A stretch of DNA of 14,751 nucleotides, taken from contig JAEYZR010000352.1 of the NCBI GenBank assembly GCA_023427945.1, positions 1 through 14,751 on the forward strand, read 5' to 3'. Source of the DNA: Pseudomonadota bacterium (GTDB taxonomy: Bacteria > Pseudomonadota > Gammaproteobacteria > Burkholderiales > Burkholderiaceae_B). This document shows, one piece after another, positions 1 to 7,015 of this stretch. Both the position numbers and the translations under genes were made by a program. The notes below the pieces were generated by a model that was not told the DNA's origin, searched no databases, and saw only the letters and a program-made list of their open reading frames with translations. Every line of letters begins with the position of its first letter. The stretch's first letter is position 1.

Positions 1-553
1 CCACCGCGCGCCAGTGGTCCTCGTCATAGCGAAAATCCGCGAATCCGCACGCCGCAGCCGTCGTGATCTGGGCCAGGTCAGGCTGCACATCGAAGCTGGC
101 GGCCGCCTTGTCCAGGTCGGCAAAGCAGCGCAGTGCACGCTCCTTCATCTTGTCGATGAAGTCAGTCGATTTCTCGGACGGTTGACGCAGCAGTTCGGCA
201 CGCCGGCTGATCTGCGCCTCCAGAAGCCCACTGGCGACAGCCACGTGCTGGAGCAGGCGCCACCGCTGCTCGCCCTCTCTGGGCAACAGGCGATACTCAC
301 CAAACTGTGCATTCAGGTATTCGCAGATCACGGCAGAATCCACCAAACGCAGACCCTCCTCGGTGACCAGTGCAGGGATACGGCCCACGGGCGTCGCCTC
401 GGCGAACTCGGTCATGAAAGGCACGGTGCGAGTGGCCCATTCGTGCGGCCAACGGGTCTGGACCAGGCTGACCTTGTCCTCCAGACCCAGTTCGATAGCG
501 GTGATGACGACTCTGCGCACCCAAGGCGAGGCGGGCGTGGCGAATAGCTGCAT
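1..553 (-). CDS. Glutathione S-transferase family protein (3' end cut by the window edge)
   Basis: The reading frame enters from the window edge and begins at an ATG at 553-551; 184 codons are visible and the C-terminus is missing. The N-terminus, MQLFATPASPWVRRVVITAI, is a GST thioredoxin fold: the SPWVRR segment holds Ser9/Ser10-type active-site residues. A VGRIPALV segment (cis-Pro, about residues 56-63) and a VDSAVICEYL segment (about 71-80) match the glutathione gamma-glutamyl binding site. A helical C-terminal domain follows from about residue 90. Such cytosolic enzymes conjugate or bind glutathione; the substrate cannot be told. The AAAGAGC upstream of the ATG is a plausible ribosome site. 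The gene diverges from the amidohydrolase gene at 781, so the two may share control through the dyad at 682-702. Family assignment is strong; subclass is not assigned. Confidence 0.88.
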   Translation of the reverse strand, partial: MQLFATPASPWVRRVVITAIELGLEDKVSLVQTRWPHEWATRTVPFMTEFAEATPVGRIPALVTEEGLRLVDSAVICEYLNAQFGEYRLLPREGEQRWRLLQHVAVASGLLEAQISRRAELLRQPSEKSTDFIDKMKERALRCFADLDKAAASFDVQPDLAQITTAAACGFADFRYDEDHWRAV

Positions 554-681
554 GACATCTGCTCTTTGTTGGATTGGCCCTCATCATGCAATCCTTCGCA
601 GAAGACGGCCATCAGTATTTCTTGAACGCGCAGTCAAACGCGGGCTAACGCGATGCCGAAAAACCAGGCCCTGTCGAGCAG

Positions 682-702
682 GCGTTAAGCATGGCTTAAC
701 GC
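682..702. promoter_or_regulatory. Perfect inverted repeat, candidate LysR operator
   Basis: Arms GCGTTAAGC (682-690) and GCTTAACGC (694-702) are exact reverse complements separated by ATG. The inner part fits the LysR-type T-N11-A rule (T686 to A698). A partial half-site, GCTAACGC, lies at 644-651. The dyad sits between the divergent GST and amidohydrolase genes, 78 bp before the amidohydrolase ATG, and a LysR gene follows that enzyme. I infer it is the binding site of the LysR protein at 1727-2641. No convincing -35/-10 pair could be placed beside it. The rest of 554-780 shows no gene. Confidence 0.6.
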
Positions 703-780
703 ACACTGAACATAAACCTGATTGCCGCCGGGTGGGCTTGTTCCCGAGAATGGCAACATCCTTACAAGCGAGTGCGCCCC

Positions 781-1716
781 ATGAAAATCATCGATGCCCA
801 TTTCCACATGTGGGACCTGCGTGAGAATTACTATCCGTGGCTGGCAGACGGTGACCGCACTTCCGTTGTGCCAGACTATTCCTCTTTACGCCGCGACTAT
901 CTCCTGGCGGATTTCCTGTCGGATGCTGCAGAGTTTGAACTATTGGCAGCCGTTCACATTCAAGCGGAACATGATCCTTCGGACCATGTGCGAGAAACCC
1001 GTTGGCTGCAAGCCATCGCGGACAATACGGCGGAATCAGGCGGCGTCCCCCACGCCATCGTGGCCAATGTCGACCTGGCTGCCCCAGACGCACGGGCGGT
1101 GCTTGAAGGCCATGCGGCTTTTCGCAACACGCGGGGCATCCGGCAAGCGCTGCACCGGCGCCTGGATGAAACGCCTGCCTACGATCCCCTGCAGGATCCG
1201 GCGTGGCAACGCGGTTTTTCCCTCGTTCGGGAATTCGATCTTTCCTTCGATCTCCAGTTCTTTCCCGAACAAGGCACCCACGTTGTGAAGCTGGTGCAGG
1301 ATCATCCTGACACGCAGTTCATTCTGACCCATGTGGGAATGCCCTATTCCGAGCCTGCCTCGCGCTTCGAGCTCTGGCGCGCCAACATGCGGGCATTGGC
1401 GGCACTGCCCAACGTAGCCGTGAAGATATCCGGATTCGGGATGTTCGACCGGGCATGGACGCTGCAATCCATCCGCCCGATACTGGACTACGTGGTGGAA
1501 CTTTTCGGCACCGAGCGGTGTGCGCTTGCCAGCAACTATCCGGTCGAGCGCATCGTGACGCCTTACAGTAATATTTGGAAGGCCTACGCTCGTTATTTCG
1601 AGCGCTACAGCACCCACGAGCAGGAGGCGCTGTTTTGTGGCAATGCACAACGCCTCTACCGGCTGGATCTGAACCCGTGCACTTACACCGAACGTTCAAC
1701 GCATCAGAGAACATAG
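781..1716 (+). CDS. Amidohydrolase family 2 (COG3618-like metal-dependent hydrolase)
   Basis: The 311-residue product is a TIM-barrel metal-dependent hydrolase of the amidohydrolase-2 / L-fuconolactone-hydrolase-like family, normally about 280-310 residues and cytosolic. Seen: an N-terminal IIDAHFHMWDL with the H7-x-H9 metal motif, a YYPWL block typical of the group (17-21), ILTHVGMP with H184 on a later strand, and VAVKISGFG (212-220). The strand-8 position that usually reads GSDWPV reads ASNYPV here, with Asn252 in place of the catalytic Asp. Members hydrolyse lactones or amides of sugar acids and aromatic ring-cleavage products; the substrate here is unknown. I chose the ATG at 781, which follows a weak AAGCGAG and starts just before the beta-1 motif; a GTG at 772 is possible. 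A LysR gene follows after 10 bp, suggesting co-transcription. Confidence 0.88.
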   Translation: MKIIDAHFHMWDLRENYYPWLADGDRTSVVPDYSSLRRDYLLADFLSDAAEFELLAAVHIQAEHDPSDHVRETRWLQAIADNTAESGGVPHAIVANVDLAAPDARAVLEGHAAFRNTRGIRQALHRRLDETPAYDPLQDPAWQRGFSLVREFDLSFDLQFFPEQGTHVVKLVQDHPDTQFILTHVGMPYSEPASRFELWRANMRALAALPNVAVKISGFGMFDRAWTLQSIRPILDYVVELFGTERCALASNYPVERIVTPYSNIWKAYARYFERYSTHEQEALFCGNAQRLYRLDLNPCTYTERSTHQRT

Positions 1717-1726
1717 TCATGCTGCC

Positions 1727-2641
1727 ATGAGTCCGCGTCTAGACCTTTTCGACCTGCGGCTCTTCACCCACATTGCCGACGCAAGCAGCCTGACCCAGGG
1801 CGCCAGCCGCAGTGCCATTTCTGCGGCGGCGGCCTCCTCCCGAATCAAGAACATGGAAGCGGCGGTAGGCGCACGCCTGCTCGATCGCACCTCTCAGGGC
1901 GTGACACCAACTGCGGCAGGACGCGCATTGTTGTCGCATGCCAGGCAGATCCTGCAGCAGTTCGAGCATATGAGCATCGACATGCGGGACTTTGGTCTTG
2001 GCATGCGTGGGCAAGTGAAGGTCTTCGCCCATACCACGTCGATGACGGAGTTCATGCCCCAGGCGCTCAGCGGATTTCTCGTTGCTCACCAGGATGTGGA
2101 AATCGAGTTGCGCGAAGCCCTGAGCGATGACATCGTCCGTGCCGTGGCAGCCGGAGAAGCCGACATAGGCGTGGTCTCCAGTCCCGTCAGCACCGGTGAC
2201 CTTCTGGCGCGACCGTTCGGCAGCAACAAGCTGGTTATCGTGGTGCAAGCCGCAAGCGAGCTGGCCGATCTGAAGTCGATGTCTTTCGCACAGACCTTGA
2301 AGATTCCGTGCATCGCCCTGCCCGCCGAGACGGCCCTGCATCGTTTCATGGCGCGTGTGGCCACACAGTCTGGCGGCAGACTTCAGCCACGCGTGCAGGT
2401 CAGCAACTTCGAAGCCATGTGCCGTATGGTGGAGGCCGGTGTAGGCATTGGGATAGCACCGATTTCCTTTGTCAGAAGATGCGTGAAGACCATGGACATT
2501 CGCCATATCGCCCTGGAAGATGAATGGGCAATCCGCGAAGTGAGCCTGGTGACGCAACCGCTGGATAGCCTGCCGGCATTGGTACGCAACCTTTCTGAAC
2601 ACCTGGTCGACTACGCGCAGGCACACCTCACGCTGCGTTAG
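1727..2641 (+). CDS. LysR family transcriptional regulator
   Basis: The 304-residue protein has the standard LysR length. The N-terminal winged helix-turn-helix spans about residues 6-65, with FDLRLFTHIADASSLTQGA leading into an SAAAASSRIKNMEAAVG recognition region and an LLDRTSQGVTPTAAGR wing. A linker helix and a periplasmic-binding-like effector domain follow (about 90-295, including a VEAGVGIGIAPISF segment). Its ATG lies 10 bp after the amidohydrolase stop, so the two are probably co-transcribed. The likely target is the dyad at 682-702 upstream of the amidohydrolase, giving autoregulation; this is inference. The effector is unknown. The gene converges on the LuxR-type gene at 2720-3445. 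Confidence 0.93.
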   Translation: MSPRLDLFDLRLFTHIADASSLTQGASRSAISAAAASSRIKNMEAAVGARLLDRTSQGVTPTAAGRALLSHARQILQQFEHMSIDMRDFGLGMRGQVKVFAHTTSMTEFMPQALSGFLVAHQDVEIELREALSDDIVRAVAAGEADIGVVSSPVSTGDLLARPFGSNKLVIVVQAASELADLKSMSFAQTLKIPCIALPAETALHRFMARVATQSGGRLQPRVQVSNFEAMCRMVEAGVGIGIAPISFVRRCVKTMDIRHIALEDEWAIREVSLVTQPLDSLPALVRNLSEHLVDYAQAHLTLR

Positions 2642-2650
2642 TCAGGACAG

Positions 2651-2675
2651 AGGCGCCGTCGCCAGCCAGGCGCCT
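2651..2675. terminator. Possible bidirectional stem-loop between convergent genes
   Basis: AGGCGCC (2651-2657) pairs with GGCGCCT (2669-2675) across an 11-nt loop, in the 78-bp gap between the convergent LysR and LuxR-type genes. No U-run follows on either strand, so it is only a weak candidate for an intrinsic terminator. Confidence 0.3.
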
Positions 2676-2719
2676 GATAGGCACATTGTTGCGCTGATCG
2701 AGTGCCTGCCCAAACAGCC

Positions 2720-3445
2720 TCAATCGCCAATCTCCCCATTGCGGATCGCCACCCGCACAGCCTGCGCCGTCGTGGCAACACCCAGACGATGGCGGATGCG
2801 CCGAAGATGATTCTCAACGGTACGCTCGGAAAGACCGAGCGTGACTGCGATGTCGCCATGTCGGCGACCGGCGGCGACCCAGGCCAACACCTCCTGCTCG
2901 CGCACCGAAAGCACACGGGTGCCTTGCAGGACAGGCGGCGCTTCCAGGAGCTTTCGTGCGGCAAAGAACGCCGCCCCGGCCACCCAGGTCAACGCCAGCC
3001 TTGTCTGCGGCGATGCGTCGATACGCTTCCCACCAAAACTCATCGCGCCTTCCAGCCCGAGCGGGCCGAACACAGGGACTTGCAGCCCATGAATCCCCGG
3101 ACCACTCGGCGACCTCACGACTCTGTACAACGGGCCCGTCTCCCCAGCCATCTTGGTCCAGAAAAACGGCTCCCGGGCATCAAAGATATGCCGAGTGACC
3201 GGACAACGTGTGACGTAAGTCGCAGCATCCACAACGTTCTCCCCATCACCGAACCAGTCGCCTTCAATCCAGTAGACAGGCGCTGCCAGTTCGTCCTGTT
3301 CCGCCGTGGCAGAGAACAGAGCAAACCGGTCATACCCAAAAGGCGCGGCAAACGCCCGCACTTCATCGGTAATCTCGGCCAGGGCCTGTGCCTGCTCGAT
3401 CACAAGGGCACTGCGAAACATGTGCTCGGCCGCACCGTGTCCCAT
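2720..3445 (-). CDS. LuxR-type solo regulator with degenerate autoinducer-binding domain
   Basis: The 241-residue protein has two domains. Residues about 15-165 resemble the LuxR autoinducer-binding domain (PF03472-like), with CPVTRHIFDAREPFFW and a GIHGLQVPVFGPLGLEG block. Residues about 177-238 are a LuxR/FixJ helix-turn-helix (LSVREQEVLAWVAAG, then LGLSERTVENHLRRIRHRLG). Counting from the conserved Pro (P82, TraR P71) and Trp (W96, TraR W85), the positions matching the AHL ligands W57, Y61 and D70 are G68, V72 and C81. It is therefore unlikely to bind an acyl-homoserine lactone in the usual way. No luxI-type synthase is in the window. The ATG overlaps the stop of hchA by one base (TGATG), so it is the second gene of that operon; a TTG one codon earlier is less likely. 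Confidence 0.9.
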   Translation of the reverse strand: MGHGAAEHMFRSALVIEQAQALAEITDEVRAFAAPFGYDRFALFSATAEQDELAAPVYWIEGDWFGDGENVVDAATYVTRCPVTRHIFDAREPFFWTKMAGETGPLYRVVRSPSGPGIHGLQVPVFGPLGLEGAMSFGGKRIDASPQTRLALTWVAGAAFFAARKLLEAPPVLQGTRVLSVREQEVLAWVAAGRRHGDIAVTLGLSERTVENHLRRIRHRLGVATTAQAVRVAIRNGEIGD

Positions 3446-4296
3446 CAAGCCTCACCAAGTTCCTTGAGCAGCGCCTGGGCAGCAAGCTTGCCAAGCGCGT
3501 TGCCCGCCAGCGGACTGTCGCCAGTCAACAGCTTGCGGTCCTGATGCACGGCACCGGAAATATCGTCATTCAGGATTTCCATGCCCAGGGCCTGGAGTTT
3601 CTCACCGAACTTCCAGGTCAGATGGCCGGGCATGTAGCCAATATCCGGCGTCTTGGCGTCCAGCGCATCAGGGAAGGCACAAATCCTGTAGCCCTTGAAA
3701 ATACCGCTGTCGCCCGCGGCCAGGAAGGCGGCAGGGCCGTGGCACAACGAGATGATGAACCGGTCATTCCTTGAAGCCCAGACAAGCACGTCTGCCACAT
3801 CCTTGCTCTCGGGCAAACCCATCAAGGCGCCATGTCCACCGGGTATGAAGACGGCAGCATATTCATCCAGGCCAGCGGCAATCACGTCCGAGAGTTTCGC
3901 AGGCTGTTGGAAACTGCTGCGATATTTGGAAAAAAGTCCTTTGATCTCTTTGTCCTCAGAAGGCATTGCCCAGTAATCGAACTTGACCGAATTCCCGGAC
4001 ACCGTGGCCACATCAAAAGAGAAGCCCGCCCGGTCCAGGTGATACATCGGCAACAAGGTCTCCACGGGATGATTTCCGGTAGAAAACAGAGTGCCATTGT
4101 CGGTAAGCAGATAGCGTTCATCCGCACCGATCACCAACACCTTCTTTTTGCCCTTGTAGGGCTTTGGATAATCGGCACCGCTCAGATCCGACTTTGCAGA
4201 AGTGAACTGGCTCAACGAATAAGGCGAGGGGAAAAATGCATTGTCCTCGGCGGGATCTGGTTTTGGTTTTTTATCTGCAGTGGTCTGGTCGGACAT
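3445..4296 (-). CDS. hchA: HchA/Hsp31-type DJ-1/PfpI family protein (glyoxalase III / holding chaperone)
   Basis: The product is 283 residues, the same length as E. coli HchA (Hsp31). Seen: a DJ-1/PfpI fold with VLVIGADERYLLTDNGT (53-69), NHPVETLLPMYH (75-86) carrying the catalytic Glu79 and a possible metal-ligand His86, FIPGGHGALMGLP (150-162), and the nucleophile elbow IISLCHGPAAF with Cys185-His186. An Asp (D210 or D213) lies in the CAFPDALDA segment. Known members act as cofactor-free glyoxalase III, converting methylglyoxal to D-lactate, and as stress chaperones or deglycases in the cytosol. A good ribosome site (AAGAGG) lies 6 nt before the ATG. The LuxR-type gene is translationally coupled downstream, suggesting it controls this gene or responds to the same stress. 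Confidence 0.94.
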   Translation of the reverse strand: MSDQTTADKKPKPDPAEDNAFFPSPYSLSQFTSAKSDLSGADYPKPYKGKKKVLVIGADERYLLTDNGTLFSTGNHPVETLLPMYHLDRAGFSFDVATVSGNSVKFDYWAMPSEDKEIKGLFSKYRSSFQQPAKLSDVIAAGLDEYAAVFIPGGHGALMGLPESKDVADVLVWASRNDRFIISLCHGPAAFLAAGDSGIFKGYRICAFPDALDAKTPDIGYMPGHLTWKFGEKLQALGMEILNDDISGAVHQDRKLLTGDSPLAGNALGKLAAQALLKELGEA

Positions 4297-4360
4297 GGCA
4301 ACCTCTTTGCGTTAGTTATGAATGAACAAGACTAAACCAGTGGAACACGCCCTCCGATGA

Positions 4361-4370
4361 GGGAATTCCC
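4361..4370. promoter_or_regulatory. GGGAATTCCC palindrome upstream of hchA, candidate regulator site
   Basis: A perfect 10-bp palindrome lies in the 125-bp gap between the LysR gene and hchA, about 65 bp upstream of the hchA start. A weak -10-like CATAAC occurs on the minus strand at 4320-4315, which would put the palindrome near -57. That position suits activation by the downstream LuxR-type protein, but the link is inferred and the dyad is short. The gap shows nothing else. Confidence 0.3.
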
Positions 4371-4421
4371 CCAAGGGAGTCAGACGTAAACCCTCAGTCA
4401 GTGCGGGTACGCCTGCTGGAG

Positions 4422-5405
4422 TCAGGGCTGGTTACCCTTGCCTCCCTCGTCGTCAACACTTGGAAAACCTCTGCTGCGTTGCGCACGTTCAGATTCCGCA
4501 CTGCCTACATCCGCCAAATAGCGCCACGTAGCGGCATACGATTTTGCGGCATGTTCCGCCAGGTAACCCAATAGTTGTTGGATCAGATCGGCAAGCAGAG
4601 GCCTTTCTCGAACGACTACGCCTATTTCACGATGGACGGCATATTGCTCCAGCGAAATCGCTCGCACTGACGAAGGCAAGGGTAGGTCCGGCTCGATGGC
4701 AGGCGTGATCGTCACTCCCATGCCTTGAGCCACTGCCTCCACGAGCCCCGAAATATCATCGGTTTCCAGCACTGCGACCGGCCGCAGACCATGAGCACGC
4801 AGAAACTGATCCACGATTCTGCCGCCATAGGAATACCGGTCGTAACGAATGAAGGGCTGTGTACGAATGGCCTCTATCCCGTCGTTTCCCGGGTATGAGG
4901 CGGGAACCAGGACGAAGTAAGGCTCAAGCCCCAGTGAATGCCACTGAAGCTCAGGCTGAAGTTGGTATGGAGGACGGATGATCACAGCCAGGTCGATCTC
5001 TCCTGCATCCACCTGTCCAGCCAGCACATGCGAAGCCCCGGGAATAATTCGCAGATGGATGTCGGGCTGGACACGCTGAAACGCTGCAAGGGCACGCACC
5101 AGCCAGACCGACTGTGTGGATATTGCTGCAATGTGAACGACGTTGCGGGGGCTGTTTCGCGGTGTTCCATAACGCAGCTGTTCCATGTCAGCAATCAGAT
5201 CCTCAGCGCGCGTGGCCGTTTGCTGGCCGAATGCGTTGAGTTCAGCCTTGCGCCCCACGCGATCAAATACTGGGGCGCCCAGATAGTCCTCTAGCCGGCG
5301 GACCTGAGCGCTGACGGCGCTCTGGGTAAGGCCAACGGCACAGCCTGCCCGATCAAAAGTGCCATAGCGCACGACGGCGAGAAAAGTCTTGAGTTCGGTG
5401 AGCAT
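4422..5405 (-). CDS. LysR family transcriptional regulator, divergent from the RidA/TRAP operon
   Basis: A 327-residue LysR protein starts at the ATG at 5405, which opens directly into the DNA-binding domain (MLTELKTFLAVVRYGTFDRA). That start has GGAG 8 nt upstream; an in-frame start 15 codons earlier would add a non-homologous leader. The helix-turn-helix covers about residues 1-60, with VGLTQSAVSAQVRRLEDYLG and VFDRVGRKAELN. The effector domain runs from about 85 to 290. A polar C-terminal tail of about 40 residues (rich in Ser, Arg, Glu and Gly) goes beyond the usual LysR end. It lies head-to-head with the D-glutamate-cyclase-like gene at 5619, so it is the likely regulator of that operon. 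The dyad at 5427-5456 over its own promoter suggests autoregulation. Confidence 0.93.
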   Translation of the reverse strand: MLTELKTFLAVVRYGTFDRAGCAVGLTQSAVSAQVRRLEDYLGAPVFDRVGRKAELNAFGQQTATRAEDLIADMEQLRYGTPRNSPRNVVHIAAISTQSVWLVRALAAFQRVQPDIHLRIIPGASHVLAGQVDAGEIDLAVIIRPPYQLQPELQWHSLGLEPYFVLVPASYPGNDGIEAIRTQPFIRYDRYSYGGRIVDQFLRAHGLRPVAVLETDDISGLVEAVAQGMGVTITPAIEPDLPLPSSVRAISLEQYAVHREIGVVVRERPLLADLIQQLLGYLAEHAAKSYAATWRYLADVGSAESERAQRSRGFPSVDDEGGKGNQP

Positions 5406-5426
5406 GGGTCGTTCTCCGGCTGGAAC

Positions 5427-5456
5427 GAATCGATACGCCAGCCAATCCATCGATTC
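5427..5456. promoter_or_regulatory. 8-bp inverted repeat over the LysR promoter, candidate operator
   Basis: GAATCGAT (5427-5434) and ATCGATTC (5449-5456) are exact reverse complements separated by 14 bp. They cover the predicted -10 and most of the -35 of the LysR gene on the minus strand. A binding site here would suit negative autoregulation by the LysR protein and control of the divergent operon. Confidence 0.45.
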
Positions 5457-5458
5457 AA
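5430..5458 (-). promoter_or_regulatory. Candidate sigma-70 promoter of the LysR gene
   Basis: On the minus strand, TTGAAT (5458-5453) and TATCGA (5435-5430) are separated by 17 bp, with the LysR ATG about 24 bp beyond the -10. An AT-rich stretch (5461-5493, including nine Ts) lies directly upstream and could act as an UP element. Only the -35 is close to consensus. No good plus-strand promoter for the 5619 operon could be placed in 5459-5618. Confidence 0.4.
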
Positions 5459-5618
5459 GTGATCAGAATCATCATTATTTATCATTTTTTTTTGCCTGGC
5501 CACATATCTAGACTTCACTTTCATCCCTGATCTGCTGCGCCGGCAGTGGAACCTCCTCGGGGTCGCGCTGCCGGTTCAGCAAAGTCGGTGCGGCACCATT
5601 TTCTCGACAGCGACGCAT

Positions 5619-6548
5619 ATGGACAACGAGCAACTCACAACCCTGAAGGACATCGAAAAGACTATCGGACGCTCCATCCGACGCGATATCAGCCGCATGG
5701 TGGCGTTTGCTGAAGGCAATCTCGCCGACGCTGCAAGATCGATCCTGTCCCACGCCAAACCCCACGTCGCCATCGTGACCGGCTTCTACATCGAATACGC
5801 CGACCCACCGTCACCCGAGACTGATGGGCTGGGCGGTGCAGCGCACATCGCCGCCGCATTGGCTTCTGCCGGTATTGAAGTCACGATCATCACTGATGCG
5901 CCGTGTGCAAAAGCCGTATGGGCAGTGGTCGACGCGATTCCGGAAAAGGTCAATCTGGAGGTCGTAGCGGTCAGCGAACAGGCGGTGCGTGGCCTGCGCG
6001 ACCGCCTGGCCAGCGGCAACACCCCTTTGACTCACCTGATCGCCATTGAGCGTGTTTCCCCTGGTTCCGACGGCAAACCACACCGCGAGCATGGCTGGGA
6101 TATGTCCCGCCAGACGGCCCCCTTGCATCTGCTGTTCGAAGAGCTAGGCTGGCAGCGGTCTTGGGAAACGATAGGCATCGGTGATGGCGGTAACGAAATC
6201 GGCATGGGCAATCTGCCCAAGGACATCGTCACTGCGGACATACCTAACGGCAGCCTGATTGCTGCCTCCACGCGCACCGACCACTTGATCGTCGCAGGCG
6301 TATCCACCTGGGGAGGGTACGGCCTGGTAGCAGGATTGGCGGCGCTCGACGCGGCGCGGCGGGAACAGCTGTGCCGGCATTTCACGCGGGAATTCGATCA
6401 CAACATCCTTAGAGCCGCAACCGAAGTGGGCCAGGCCATCGATGACAGTCGTCTGGATAAAAAGGGCCAGGTTTCCATGTCCGTGGACCGCCTGGAATGG
6501 GAGGAGCACGCATTGATCATCGACGCGCTGCGAATGATCGTTACCTGA
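5619..6548 (+). CDS. D-glutamate cyclase-like protein (DUF4392 / GLUCM C-terminal family)
   Basis: The 309-residue protein matches the family formerly called DUF4392, which forms the C-terminal part of mammalian mitochondrial D-glutamate cyclase (D-glutamate to 5-oxo-D-proline). Seen: VAIVTGFYIE (50-59), PETDG (66-70), a Rossmann-like GGAAHIAAALASAGIEVTIITD (72-93), IERVSPGSDG (143-152) and the glycine-rich signature GIGDGGNEIGMGN (186-198). No signal peptide or membrane segment is present, so it should be cytosolic. The ATG at 5619 is the first usable start; the ribosome site is weak and the frame stays open upstream without another ATG, GTG or TTG. It is the first gene of the plus-strand cluster, 19 bp before the RidA gene. 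Catalysis by this domain alone is not established; a related cyclisation or hydrolysis is possible. Confidence 0.85.
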   Translation: MDNEQLTTLKDIEKTIGRSIRRDISRMVAFAEGNLADAARSILSHAKPHVAIVTGFYIEYADPPSPETDGLGGAAHIAAALASAGIEVTIITDAPCAKAVWAVVDAIPEKVNLEVVAVSEQAVRGLRDRLASGNTPLTHLIAIERVSPGSDGKPHREHGWDMSRQTAPLHLLFEELGWQRSWETIGIGDGGNEIGMGNLPKDIVTADIPNGSLIAASTRTDHLIVAGVSTWGGYGLVAGLAALDAARREQLCRHFTREFDHNILRAATEVGQAIDDSRLDKKGQVSMSVDRLEWEEHALIIDALRMIVT

Positions 6549-6567
6549 ACGGCAAAAGGACACCATC

Positions 6568-6948
6568 ATGACTAACGGTAGCTACGCACCCGAAGAGCTT
6601 TCCACCGGCGGACACTATTCTCCCGGCGTCGTTGCGGGAGGATTCGTATTTACGGCGGGACAGGTGCCTCGCGACGCCCACCGCAAAATCATCGGCGACA
6701 CCATCGAAACACAGACCAAGGCTGCGCTTGAGAACCTGCGCATCGTATTGGAGGTCGGTGGGGCGAGACTCGAACACGTCGTGCAAGTGCGCGTGCATCT
6801 CTCGGATATTGCTCTTGCTCCCGGCTTCAACAGAATCTATGAAGCAGTGTTCGGGAGTCATAAGCCGGCACGCACGACCGTGGGCAGTCAGTTAAATGGC
6901 GTGATGGTAGAGATCGACGCCATCGCATATATCGGATCGGACCGATGA
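6568..6948 (+). CDS. RidA family enamine/imine deaminase
   Basis: The 126-residue protein has the usual length of the YjgF/YER057c/UK114 family. Seen: HYSPGVVAGGFVFTAGQVPRD near the N-terminus, a central ETQTKAALENLRIVLEVGGARLEHVVQVRVHLSD block, and the carboxylate-binding arginine in ARTTVG (R102). Glu115 in VMVEIDAIAY corresponds to the catalytic Glu of E. coli RidA. RidA hydrolyses reactive enamines/imines such as 2-aminoacrylate, released by PLP-dependent dehydratases, to 2-oxo acids and ammonia. A PLP enzyme of the D-serine dehydratase type is encoded next, so this RidA probably clears that enzyme's product. AAAGGA lies upstream of the ATG. I leave the symbol blank because the window does not show whether it is the housekeeping RidA. 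Confidence 0.93.
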   Translation: MTNGSYAPEELSTGGHYSPGVVAGGFVFTAGQVPRDAHRKIIGDTIETQTKAALENLRIVLEVGGARLEHVVQVRVHLSDIALAPGFNRIYEAVFGSHKPARTTVGSQLNGVMVEIDAIAYIGSDR

Positions 6949-7015
6949 TTTGCACATCCTTCCAACATTCGAACAAATAAAAAACGAGCCGATCAGGCTT
7001 AATGCGGAGATTGAA

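Noticed and set aside
1739..2626. Long minus-strand frame (295 codons) opposite the first LysR gene
   Set aside because: The plus-strand LysR protein is unmistakable; the antisense product is rich in His, Arg and Gln and unlike any known family. It arises from GC-rich codon bias.
2702..3544. Plus-strand frame of 280 codons opposite the LuxR-type gene
   Set aside because: The minus strand encodes a complete autoinducer-type domain plus helix-turn-helix; the plus-strand product has no domain.
5485..5493. Run of nine Ts read as an intrinsic terminator
   Set aside because: No GC-rich stem precedes it and it lies between divergent genes, so an AT-rich promoter-upstream element is more likely.
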